Origin: JBBQXY01 sp051004815
Lineage (GTDB): Bacteria; Chloroflexota; Ktedonobacteria; Ktedonobacterales; Ktedonobacteraceae
Reading direction: 5' to 3'
NCBI GenBank assembly: GCA_051004815.1
Contig: JBPCJY010000116.1
Coordinates: 1 to 34,968 of the forward strand
Length of the DNA stretch: 34,968 nucleotides
Shown piece by piece: positions 1 to 7,345 of the stretch. Under the pieces are notes generated by a model, which was not told the origin of the DNA, ran no database searches, and worked only from the letters and a program-made list of their open reading frames with translations. A program made the position numbers and the translations under genes. The first letter of the stretch is position 1. Each line of letters begins with the position of its first letter.

Positions 1-189
1 GGCAATGTGTTAGACCGTGATTTGAATGCCGCGAAAAATATAAGAGATGTGGCGGTGAGTTCCATCGACACACGAAACGCCTGTGGAGAGAGTAGCTCTG
101 GCTTGCAGTTTCCTGTAAGTGAAACTATTCCCGTTGAAGCAGGAACTAAAGGCGATGTTTGGGCTGTGTCCCAAATGTCCATGTTTTAG
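1..189 (+). CDS. tnpB: TnpB C-terminal end (IS200/IS605 or IS1341 family), 5' part outside window
   Basis: The frame is open from base 1 and stops at TAG 187-189, so only about 62 C-terminal residues are present. Right at the edge it carries DRDLNAAKNI, the hallmark of the last RuvC motif of TnpB, the transposon-encoded RNA-guided nuclease; the Asp of this motif is catalytic in the family. The following NACGESSSGL and VEAGTK stretches are typical of TnpB tails. In known TnpB systems the guide RNA (omega RNA/reRNA) overlaps this 3' end and runs on into the right end of the element. No tnpA is visible in the window, so this may be an IS1341-type element without its own transposase, or a decayed copy. 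The upstream sequence is needed to decide whether the gene is whole. Identification of the family is confident; activity is unknown. Confidence 0.85.
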   Translation, partial: GNVLDRDLNAAKNIRDVAVSSIDTRNACGESSSGLQFPVSETIPVEAGTKGDVWAVSQMSMF

Positions 190-209
190 AGAACGGTAGA
201 TAACATCGT

Positions 210-257
210 GGGGACGGGCCGATGAATCGGCGGTGGGTACGATAAATCGTCCCCTAC
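210..257. repeat. REP-like palindromic repeat, copy A
   Basis: This 48-bp element can form an outer stem (ggggac 210-215 with gtcccc 249-254), an inner perfect hairpin (gccgat 218-223 with atcggc 226-231) and a second hairpin (acgat 239-243 with atcgt 246-250). It ends in cccctac. A second copy lies at 21588-21632 with the same architecture. It begins 20 bp after the tnpB stop, so it could overlap the right end of that transposon, but copy B is not next to any tnpB, which favours an independent dispersed repeat. Confidence 0.75.
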
Positions 258-387
258 AGGCTGTTCATTCGTTAGTGTCCATGGAGGAGGAATGTGTTGT
301 GGGGCGTACCCGTATAACTGCGGAATGTGAGGATGAGGAGAGAGTAGTGTGTTCGTACACTACAGAGGAGGAAGGTGAGCGGGCAAA

Positions 388-3000
388 ATGGCAGTAACAG
401 TAAAAAGAGGTAACGCCTTGATAAATGCACAAGCATTGATTGGAACGATGCTGGGAACCTGTGATATACAAAAACTGCTTGGGCAAGGGAGTATGGGTGC
501 CGTTTTTCTGGCGCAGCAGTTGAATCCGCGACGCCCGGTTGTGGTAAGAGTCGTATCACCAGCAACAATGCAGACACCCGGCCAACGTACACCGTTTCTT
601 GAACGATTTCAGCAAGAGATCAAAGCGATCAGTGCTTTGGAACACGCGCATATTGTACCCATCTATGACTATGGCGAACAGAATGGGTTAGCTTACCTCG
701 TTATGCCTTTCATCGGCGGTGGAACGTTACGTGACATCCTGGCACAAGGAGAGCCACTCAAGCTGGAACTCATTGCTTCCTACCTGGATCAGATGGCTGC
801 CGCTTTAGATTATGCCCATGAGCGTGGCATCATTCACCGCGATGTCCGTCCGGCGAATGTCTTACTAAATGCGGAAGGGCTACTCATGCTGAGTGATTTT
901 GGGTTGGTGAAAATAGCTATCGAACGGCATAGCTCGCAGATGCGCCTGCTCAAATCTGAATCGCCTATTGGTTCACTGGAATACATGGCTCCAGAACAGG
1001 TAATGGGCGATGTCATAGATGCTCGTACCGACCTGTATTCACTGGGTGTTATCCTCTACCAGATGGTGACTGGCAAAACCCCATTTGATGGCGGTACGCC
1101 CATACAAATTGCTACTCAGCTTGTGCAGGCAGCTCCTCCATCACCACGACAGTTTCGTGCTGACTTGCCAGTGGCAGCAGAACAGGTCATATTACAAGCA
1201 CTGGCTAAACGTTGCCAGGATCGCTTTGCGCGTACACAGGATTTTGCCAATGCCTTTCGGGCATCCCTGACCTCCGCGGGTATACTGCAAGAAAGTTTGC
1301 CTGTACAGCTCTCTGCTGACCAGAGTGCGGCTTCGTCAATGGCCAAAATACGACGGCGCAGCCTGTTTGATCCTGTCTGGCAACAAACACCGGAAGAGGT
1401 ATCGCCTGCGACAAGCAATGAGACAACAGCGAACAGCTTGCCTTTAACGGCTGCTGCGCCTACCGCACCATCAACTGCTATGCCACTTTCGTCCACCGAT
1501 AGTACACAGAGCAATGGTTCGGCGACCCCTGTCGGGCCGTCAACAAAAACAGCACCATTGCAGCCAACACGTATGCGCCTGGGCTTGAAAACTAGCCTCT
1601 TACGTTCGGCAAATGAAACTCCCAGAACCCATTCGGCAGCACAGGCTGATATAGCAACGGCAGTAACGCATACGGTACAGCTAGCAGCTAGTGAAGAACA
1701 AAGCAAAATCACGACCAGCATACTGTCAATGCCTGGAGCTACGCCTATACCTGGCGCAGCTGCTCAAACGACCATTCCTACTCAAATATCACCGCGACTA
1801 TTTGGGAATGTGACACGCGCTTTACCCGCCGGAAACGGCGAAGCGGGAGCAAGCGGGACTTTCTCTATGGCTGATAGCGGAGTGGAAGTGACCAACACTT
1901 TCTCGATGCCCACTAGCGAAGCGGGAACACCCAATACTTTCCCCATGCCCGATAGCAAAAAAAGCACAACTGGCGCACTGACGGTGCCTAACCCGGAGTC
2001 GCCTTTTCCTGCTACCAATACCACCGGTGCTTTGATGGTGCCGGGTAACGGACAAGGGACAATGAAATTGACAGGAGTGATGAAAGTCGTACAGGTACCC
2101 GTGGCAGGTCAACCTGGACGCTACGTCACCGGTTTATTGCCGTTATTACCGCAAACACAATTACCGCCACCGCTACAGGGGACACCCAAGGCAGAGGTAT
2201 CCAAACTAAAGCTGTCGCAACGGCAGAAGATCACAGCCCTGGCGTTGGTAGTAGCATTGCTATGCTTCATCCCTGGCATACTGCTGTTTGTCCACACGCA
2301 CCCAAGCCAGATGGATAAAGGTAGTCTCCATGGTGAAGTTTTCGCACCTGATTTGTCGGCGATGTACACGGCCCAGGCTACAGCCACAGCCCAGGCCAAT
2401 TATATCTTGACCGATCCTTTGACCCAGAACATTCATAACTGGCCTATAGCAGATAGTGGCTATAAAGTATACATGTTTGAAAAGGGGGCGTATCATGTAT
2501 TGGATAACGATGCTAATCAGAGTGCGCCCGCGATCCTTCCTGGTGTTAATCTAGCGGGGCCAGTGGCATATACGCTGACCATGGAAGAGATCAGAGGTAA
2601 TGATAGCAATGTGAACAACTCGTTCGGGATGATTTTACGCTTTGCATCTCAAACGCAAGGCAACCAGAGTAGCATTACCTTCTATAGCTTTGAGGTAGTC
2701 AACACGCATGGTGGTGAGTACCAGTTCTGGAAATATGATAATAGTAAGGGGAAGGCGGCTCATCCCTGGACGTCCATCTGGCATCATGCTTTTGGAGGTG
2801 AATTCCATCAAGGGCAGGGTAGCAAGAATGCTAACACCTTTAAAGTCATCGCCAACGGGAAAAACTATATCTTTCTGGTAAACGGCAAGAAGGTGGGAAC
2901 TGCTCAGGACGCGTCATTTAGCAGTGGCGAGATTGGTATGTTAGTAAATCTCAAGGGTACTGAGGTAGCATTTTCCGATTTACGGCTTACGTATAACTAA
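388..3000 (+). CDS. Receptor-like Ser/Thr protein kinase with exported C-terminal domain
   Basis: This 870-residue protein has an N-terminal PknB-type (Hanks) kinase domain at about residues 25-290, a Ser/Thr/Pro-rich linker (about 300-610), one membrane segment (about 615-637) and an exported C-terminal domain that resembles a concanavalin/LamG-like sandwich. Kinase motifs are the Gly loop LGQGSMGAVF (31-40), HRD (150-152) with Asn157, DFG (170-172) and APE (201-203). The beta3 lysine that normally contacts ATP phosphates is Arg54 (VVVRVV, codon AGA at 547-549), and the Lys usually following HRD is Arg154. It could therefore have reduced activity, use another lysine, or be a pseudokinase. 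The linker repeats TFSM/TFPM and TTGAL-VP modules and is a likely phosphorylation platform. The ATG is preceded by GAGGAGGAAGG. The two exported or membrane proteins that follow suggest envelope signalling. The ligand is unknown. Confidence 0.9.
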   Translation: MAVTVKRGNALINAQALIGTMLGTCDIQKLLGQGSMGAVFLAQQLNPRRPVVVRVVSPATMQTPGQRTPFLERFQQEIKAISALEHAHIVPIYDYGEQNGLAYLVMPFIGGGTLRDILAQGEPLKLELIASYLDQMAAALDYAHERGIIHRDVRPANVLLNAEGLLMLSDFGLVKIAIERHSSQMRLLKSESPIGSLEYMAPEQVMGDVIDARTDLYSLGVILYQMVTGKTPFDGGTPIQIATQLVQAAPPSPRQFRADLPVAAEQVILQALAKRCQDRFARTQDFANAFRASLTSAGILQESLPVQLSADQSAASSMAKIRRRSLFDPVWQQTPEEVSPATSNETTANSLPLTAAAPTAPSTAMPLSSTDSTQSNGSATPVGPSTKTAPLQPTRMRLGLKTSLLRSANETPRTHSAAQADIATAVTHTVQLAASEEQSKITTSILSMPGATPIPGAAAQTTIPTQISPRLFGNVTRALPAGNGEAGASGTFSMADSGVEVTNTFSMPTSEAGTPNTFPMPDSKKSTTGALTVPNPESPFPATNTTGALMVPGNGQGTMKLTGVMKVVQVPVAGQPGRYVTGLLPLLPQTQLPPPLQGTPKAEVSKLKLSQRQKITALALVVALLCFIPGILLFVHTHPSQMDKGSLHGEVFAPDLSAMYTAQATATAQANYILTDPLTQNIHNWPIADSGYKVYMFEKGAYHVLDNDANQSAPAILPGVNLAGPVAYTLTMEEIRGNDSNVNNSFGMILRFASQTQGNQSSITFYSFEVVNTHGGEYQFWKYDNSKGKAAHPWTSIWHHAFGGEFHQGQGSKNANTFKVIANGKNYIFLVNGKKVGTAQDASFSSGEIGMLVNLKGTEVAFSDLRLTYN

Positions 3001-3039
3001 CGATTCACAGTCCCTGGTGGCTGCCTGGGGGAGGCTTAG

Positions 3040-3438
3040 GTGACAAGTATTATTTTTCCGGTGACAATCGGCGTCACTATTTTTCTCTGTTTGCTCAATA
3101 TGGCGTTTGCTTTTGTCTTTCGGAAGAGAGGCAGAGGTGAGGTGTTGTCTTACATTACGGTAGGCATGATCGAACTGGCTGTCTTTTGCTTCGTCCTTAT
3201 CCTGCACCTGGGTAAATTGCATAGTATTCCCCTGCGTCTACCCGCTCATCTACCGGTGACGCGCAGCGAAATTGGGGCGGCCCTCGCTATCGGCATCGGA
3301 CTATTTCCCGCCGCCTACTGGCATCGCACCTCCGCTGCCCAAATACGCGCAAAAATGGCTGAAGATGCCAAGATCATCAAAGAGCAAGGTGGCGGAGTTC
3401 GCGTCCGCAGCCATGTCCCCGGCGAATGGTTAAATTAA
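3040..3438 (+). CDS. Small three-helix membrane protein, function unknown
   Basis: This 132-residue protein is not recognised. It shows three hydrophobic segments (about residues 5-25, 38-58 and 80-98), basic residues after the first segment (RKRGRGE) and a soluble, charged C-terminal tail of about 30 residues (QIRAKMAEDAKIIKEQ). The GTG start at 3040 is supported by GGGGGAGG at about 3027-3034. It lies 39 bp after the kinase stop and 10 bp before the next gene on the same strand, so the three genes are probably co-transcribed. A role as partner of the kinase or of the secreted 3D-type protein is only inferred from position. Confidence 0.75.
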   Translation: MTSIIFPVTIGVTIFLCLLNMAFAFVFRKRGRGEVLSYITVGMIELAVFCFVLILHLGKLHSIPLRLPAHLPVTRSEIGAALAIGIGLFPAAYWHRTSAAQIRAKMAEDAKIIKEQGGGVRVRSHVPGEWLN

Positions 3439-3448
3439 GGAGTTACTT

Positions 3449-3970
3449 TTGACAATGCTTCGTAGTGCGTTAAGTTGGAAAAATGCCTGGCGTGTCCGTA
3501 TTGTCGCGCTGGGTTGTATTGTTTTATTTCTCGGCATTGGCTCCCAAGTCCTGGTGAATGCCGTTGCCGCGACTGGCAATCCAGAAATGACGCCCATCAG
3601 TGTATCGGCCTATAGCCAGAACGCACGCATGGCTGATGGCAATTGGACACACGCGGGAGCATGCGCAGTTTCTCCGTCTCAGTTTCCGCTCGGTACCATC
3701 ATTGCGCTGTACAATGTCGATGGTTCCTTTAACCGCCAGTGTATAGTAGAAGATACGGCTCCTGCTATTGACTACGGCTCCCTTCGTTTAGCCATGCCCG
3801 GTAACGCCGTTGGTATCATCACCTGGGGTGTGCGCAATCTACTTGCTCGTGCTGTACGTCTTGGTTGGGGTCATGATGGCCCACCCATTTTTCCGACTGT
3901 GGTCACTCCTGCTTTCCCAATGCACCATTGGAAGCCGATTGCAGCACACGTCAGAACAAAGATTTCCTGA
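3449..3970 (+). CDS. Secreted 3D/RlpA-like double-psi beta-barrel protein
   Basis: This protein of 173 residues has a basic N-terminus and a hydrophobic segment (about residues 15-41) ending in VAA, read as a signal peptide or anchor. The rest resembles the 3D/RlpA double-psi barrel found in cell-wall-active proteins such as resuscitation-promoting factors, lytic transglycosylases and YabE-like proteins. The pattern AVSPSQFPLGTII (about 73-85) corresponds to the family's AVDP-IPLGT block, and VEDTAPAIDYG (100-110) to the DTG-iD block. The usual DTG is DTA, so catalytic competence is uncertain. Cys72 and Cys98 could form a disulphide. The TTG start at 3449 is chosen because AAGGAG (3437-3442) is ideally spaced; ATG 3455 is the alternative. 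Likely role: peptidoglycan or envelope remodelling downstream of the kinase. Confidence 0.65.
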   Translation: MTMLRSALSWKNAWRVRIVALGCIVLFLGIGSQVLVNAVAATGNPEMTPISVSAYSQNARMADGNWTHAGACAVSPSQFPLGTIIALYNVDGSFNRQCIVEDTAPAIDYGSLRLAMPGNAVGIITWGVRNLLARAVRLGWGHDGPPIFPTVVTPAFPMHHWKPIAAHVRTKIS

Positions 3971-4527
3971 TGCGGGCAAGAAAAGCCATTATTGGGAACA
4001 AAACGGGAACAAAAGAGACAGCCAAAACGTCCTATCTACAGAAGAAGGAACTTACATGCATATCTTATCAGTTCCCCCAGAACTTCAATGGAGTGTGTGT
4101 TCCCCCAGTTCCTTCCTTCCCCCCTTCAACAATTTTTGGTATTGCCTCATCACTCAATGCACCTGGCAGTGCTGCTCTTTTGCGGATAGTGGGGTACAGC
4201 GTTAGCACAAGATCAACCAATGCAAGGTCAAAATCCGTTTGATAGATTTGTCACTACTGCGTTCTCTTGTGTAGATATTTGGAGATAAGGGCTGTCATTC
4301 TGAGCGGAGCGAAGAATCTCTGGTCGGCCAGCAGACAGATTCTTCGCTCCGCTCAGAATGACAGTCAGAACATCTCTCAAGTCCGCTCACGGGAACTCTT
4401 ATCTCAAAATGTCTTTCTCTTAGGTAGGATACTTGACAACCGACATCAATGTATGGCAAACTTTATTGCAAATAGCTATACAGATATCATTGAAATAGTA
4501 TTGTCTGTAAAAGGATAAAAGAAGAGC
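3971..4527. other. Gene-poor stretch of 557 bp with a mobile palindrome and a possible ORF remnant
   Basis: No convincing plus-strand gene is present; the open frames here are short, overlap each other and run through a palindrome. On the minus strand, 4068-4250 is open for 60 codons without an ATG and reads as sensible protein (for example VDLVLTLYPTIRKRAALPG), ending KFWGN-stop. I do not recognise it; it may be the tail of a decayed gene. The palindrome at 4292-4364 is listed separately. A TTGACA at 4431-4436 has no good -10 partner, so no promoter is called for the downstream ATPase. Confidence 0.5.
4292..4364. repeat. Dispersed palindrome with 28-bp arms, copy 1
   Basis: Arms 4292-4319 and 4337-4364 are perfect inverted repeats of 28 bp (starting ctgtcattctgagcggagcg) around a 17-nt loop. 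A second copy is at 18963-19035 with the same arms except near the middle, and a loop identical at 14 of 17 positions. The arms are enclosed by a weaker outer inverted repeat: 4277-4289 pairs with 4398-4410 with one mismatch. It could act as a terminator hairpin in RNA, but conservation of loop as well as arms between copies indicates a mobile, MITE-like element. Confidence 0.85.
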
Positions 4528-5388
4528 ATGATGACAAATCCTGATGGCTCTAATACATCATTGACGGCCAATCAAACGCTACAACAGTACAGATCTGCCG
4601 ATGAGGGTGGAGGAACACCAGCAGTAATCGCACGCGATCTTGTGCGTGCATTCGGCCAGAAAATGGCGGTCAACCACTTAAATTTGACGGTGCAGCGTGG
4701 TGAGTTCTTTGGTTTCCTTGGGCCGAACGGGGCCGGTAAATCAACGACCATAAAAATGCTGGTTGGGCTTTTGCGTCCTACGGCAGGTTCGGCGTGGGTT
4801 GCTGGAGTGGATGTGTGGAAAGACCCATTGAAGGCACGCCGCATGATGGGGGTGCTGCCGGAGTTCCTGAACATCTATGAACGATTGAGTGGGCGCGAAT
4901 TCCTCACCTTCGCCGGTCATATGTATGGCGTAGCTGAAAAGGATATTCGCCATCGCTCGGAGGAGCTTTTACAGGTGCTCACCCTGGCTGACGATGCCGA
5001 CAAATTGATTGTCGATTACTCGGTTGGTATGCGTAAGAAGGTTGCGCTTGCCGCCGCCATCATGCACCGTCCGCAGGTTATCTTCCTGGACGAACCTTTC
5101 GAGGGCATCGACCCTGTTAGTTCGCGTGTGATACGCGATATTCTGCACGAATTGACGCAACGCGGGACAACCATTTTTTTCTCGTCGCACATCATGGAAG
5201 TGGTCGAGCGGCTCTGTACCCGTGTGGGCATCATCAATCAGGGGACGTTGGTTGCGGAAGGTACGCTGCAAGAGCTACGCGAACGTGCTCAGGGCGAAGG
5301 GAAAGATGCCTCGCTGGAGGATATCTTCCTCAACGTCATTGGTGCGCCTACTGAGAACCATAATTTGAGTTGGTTGGAAACAGAATAG
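4528..5388 (+). CDS. ABC-2 type exporter, ATP-binding subunit (CcmA-like)
   Basis: This 286-residue cytoplasmic ATPase is of the class that drives ABC-2 type exporters. Seen motifs are Walker A GPNGAGKST (65-73), the signature region YSVGMRKK (164-171), Walker B VIFLDEP (184-190) and the switch His in SSHIMEVVERL (His221). The first 30 residues are a non-conserved leader, so a later start is possible; ATG 4528 and the adjacent ATG 4531 have only a weak purine-rich site. The natural partner, a 566-residue membrane protein, is at 12381-14081. The last codons (encoding LSWLE) coincide with a 16-bp sequence repeated 22 bp upstream of that permease gene, implying the two genes were once adjacent and were separated by the insertion described at 5379-12358. 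The present C-terminus ends LSWLETE, whereas the restored ancestral form would end LSWLE. The substrate is unknown. Confidence 0.9.
   Translation: MMTNPDGSNTSLTANQTLQQYRSADEGGGTPAVIARDLVRAFGQKMAVNHLNLTVQRGEFFGFLGPNGAGKSTTIKMLVGLLRPTAGSAWVAGVDVWKDPLKARRMMGVLPEFLNIYERLSGREFLTFAGHMYGVAEKDIRHRSEELLQVLTLADDADKLIVDYSVGMRKKVALAAAIMHRPQVIFLDEPFEGIDPVSSRVIRDILHELTQRGTTIFFSSHIMEVVERLCTRVGIINQGTLVAEGTLQELRERAQGEGKDASLEDIFLNVIGAPTENHNLSWLETE
5363..5378 (+). repeat. Left 16-bp direct repeat bounding the accessory island (att-like)
   Basis: The sequence atttgagttggttgga, inside the last codons of the ABC ATPase gene, is repeated identically and in the same orientation at 12343-12358. Both copies read LSWLE in the frame that terminates shortly after. 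The position at a gene's 3' end and the clean separation of exporter genes from accessory genes fit a site-specific integration core, although no integrase is visible. Confidence 0.7.
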
Positions 5389-5478
5389 GGCTATTGTCCT
5401 TTGTCGATTAATTTGTCGCGTCTGACTTAATTCCTGAAAACGACAAGTATCATGTCAAAGCACAACAAGGCAACGAAA

Positions 5479-6696
5479 CTAGAACGACACTGGTAGTGCC
5501 TCTAATCCACGAAGGACGAACGTGCCACGCCAACGAAGTTGATCTGGTGTACTACTCAAACGCAAATTGGGCATTCGCTGGATCAGCGTGCTTATGGCGA
5601 TTTGTCCTTCAAGCCGGGCCAGTGAAGCACCAAGGCAAAAATGCACACCGTGGCCGAATGCCAAATGTTTGTTGTTCTTGCGGGTTATGTCCAGTGCATC
5701 AGGATTATCAAAAGAGTTTGCGTCACGATTTGCTGACCCTATCACTGCCATGACCAGTTCACCCCGTGGAATGGTTGTTTCCGCAATCGTGATCTCTTCA
5801 CGAGCATAGCGTTCGGTTGCCATTTCAACCGGACACACAAAGCGCACCAGTTCTTCAATCGCCATCTTGATGAGGGAAGGCTCACTACGCAACTTTGCCA
5901 ACTGGTCGGGATGTTCCAACAGCGCGAGCGTGCCGCTGCCAATCAGGTTCACGGTTGTTTCGTGACCCGCGATCAGCAGAAGAAAGATCATTGCCAGAAT
6001 TTCATCGTCACTCAGTTGATCGCTCCCTTCTTTGGCCTGAACCAATGCTGTGACTAGATCGTCTTTCGGATATGCACGTCGTTCCTTGATGAGTTTCTTT
6101 AAGTACCCCAGAAAGCGCATGATGGTGGGAATGAGCACAAAGTAATTCATGTTGGTTCCCGCTGAAACCACTGTCTTGCTCCAACGATGAAACTTCTGAT
6201 TGTCTTGGGCAGGCACCCCCAAAATGCGCCCAATCATGGTAAGCGGCAGCGGCAGTGCGAAATCAGCAATTACGTCCATGCCGCCGTTGGGTTTTGCTCT
6301 CTCCAGTAATTCATTGGTCAACGTCTGTATCTGGTCGCGCATCTGCTCGATCAGGCGTGGCGTGAATGCTTTGTGGACGAGTGCTCGCAGTCGTGTATGG
6401 TCGGGGCTGTCCAGGTCAAGCATAGTGTGCTCAAGCGGCTTGAACATGGGCGGTATCCAAGGCAACTTTTTCAATTGCTCAGGTGTCATAGCATGGCGGC
6501 GGTCCTTTGCCAAACGTTCGTCTTTCAAAGCATTGAGTACATCGTCATAGCGTGTAATGAGCCAGGCGCGCTGCTTGGAGATACGATTCGGTAGCTTTAC
6601 CGGGAAAACAGGTGCTTCGGCGCGTAGTTGTGCGTAAAACGGAAACGAATTTGCTTTGAACGTTGGGTCGGTAACGTCAACTTGCTTCTTCGTCAT
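5479..6696 (-). CDS. Cytochrome P450, bacterial class I, soluble
   Basis: This P450 monooxygenase of 405 residues, a normal length for soluble bacterial members, has all the main motifs: the I-helix oxygen-activation motif AGHETT (243-248), the K-helix ExxR (Glu282-Arg285) and the heme-binding loop FGHGVHFCLG with ligand Cys354. There is no membrane anchor and no fused reductase, so it needs separate ferredoxin and reductase partners, none of which are in the window. General resemblance is to CYP107-like enzymes that hydroxylate macrolides, fatty acids or other small molecules; the substrate cannot be read from sequence. The ATG is preceded by GGGAGTGATC. Its start overlaps by 4 bp (ATGA, 6693-6696) the stop of a truncated TetR-type gene, so the pair was once one operon with a local repressor. 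It converges on the ABC ATPase gene across about 90 bp. Confidence 0.95.
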   Translation of the reverse strand: MTKKQVDVTDPTFKANSFPFYAQLRAEAPVFPVKLPNRISKQRAWLITRYDDVLNALKDERLAKDRRHAMTPEQLKKLPWIPPMFKPLEHTMLDLDSPDHTRLRALVHKAFTPRLIEQMRDQIQTLTNELLERAKPNGGMDVIADFALPLPLTMIGRILGVPAQDNQKFHRWSKTVVSAGTNMNYFVLIPTIMRFLGYLKKLIKERRAYPKDDLVTALVQAKEGSDQLSDDEILAMIFLLLIAGHETTVNLIGSGTLALLEHPDQLAKLRSEPSLIKMAIEELVRFVCPVEMATERYAREEITIAETTIPRGELVMAVIGSANRDANSFDNPDALDITRKNNKHLAFGHGVHFCLGASLARLEGQIAISTLIQRMPNLRLSSTPDQLRWRGTFVLRGLEALPVSF

Positions 6697-7028
6697 GATT
6701 GATCACTCCCTAGTCCGTCCAAAATCATAGCAGTAAGAAATTCTGGCAGTTCATTCCACTTCGCTTCCAGTATCTTGTCACCCAGAATGTGTTCCAAGAT
6801 AAGGCCAGGCACTATGCCCGATATGGCACGCATTGTCATGCTGATATCAATAGGCTTGAAAATGTGTGGTTCTGTCCACCGTTGAAAGTACCTTTCCGCC
6901 ATGGTAAAGGTAGGTTCAACCGAAAATTTCGATCCAGAAGTCACGTGCATGATAACATATGTATCATATGGCTGGATAGACGCAGATACAAGCACTTTTT
7001 CGTGGATGTGCTCTTGGAAATACTCTTT
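6693..7028 (-). pseudogene. TetR-family regulator, C-terminal remnant
   Basis: A frame open from 7028 (just after an in-frame stop at 7029-7031) to the stop at 6693 encodes about 111 residues: KEYFQEHIHEKVL, then a segment ending in MTMRAISGIVPGLILEHILG and FLTAMILDGL. This looks like the ligand-binding and dimerisation half of a TetR regulator; the typical dense C-terminal helix pattern is seen. The N-terminal helix-turn-helix is missing: no matching sequence is found in any frame just upstream. A GTG at 6993-6995 could start a 100-residue product, but without a DNA-binding domain it would not be a normal repressor. The 4-bp overlap with the P450 start shows that it was the P450 operon's own regulator, so the P450 may have lost local control. 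Assignment to TetR rests on C-terminal pattern only. Confidence 0.55.
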
Positions 7029-7345
7029 TTAAAGCACAGCTATAGTGGTTCTCAAAGGCAAGATAGCAATTTTTCCTGGGGTTGACAAGACTGGACCGTA
7101 ACATGCTTTACGCGGATGGATCCATCAAATTGACTAACCCTCTTGTCAGCGACCCGGCCAATGCTTACACTGTTCTTGAGAAGCGCGAGCTAGCGAGGGT
7201 CGTGCTGGTATCCGGTGGAATCCGTGACCATTTCTCGACCGAGGCTGTGTCCAACTGGAGCGTGCGATCTTGAAGACGCAAAAGGTTTGAGAGGAACAAA
7301 TGATCGATTCCTGATGAGTAAAAACAAAGGAGAAGGAGGAAAACG
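7029..7345. other. Non-coding or decayed stretch between TetR remnant and oxidoreductase
   Basis: No convincing gene is seen in these 317 bp. A plus-strand frame 7082-7273 (63 codons) has no recognisable domain or good ribosome site, and overlapping minus-strand frames look like shadows. The end of the stretch carries the strong AAGGAGAAGGAGG ribosome site of the next gene. The missing 5' part of the TetR gene would be expected here and is absent, so this probably contains a deletion or insertion junction. Confidence 0.5.

Noticed and set aside
1116..1721. Minus-strand open frame of 201 codons
   Set aside because: It is a shadow of the Ser/Thr kinase and its linker; the composition is low-complexity and no start context is seen.
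4267..4518. Plus-strand frame of 83 codons
   Set aside because: It runs through the 28-bp-arm palindrome, which explains its length; no ribosome site or similarity.
7082..7273. 63-codon plus-strand frame
   Set aside because: No recognisable domain and no convincing ribosome site; it lies in the decayed island joint.
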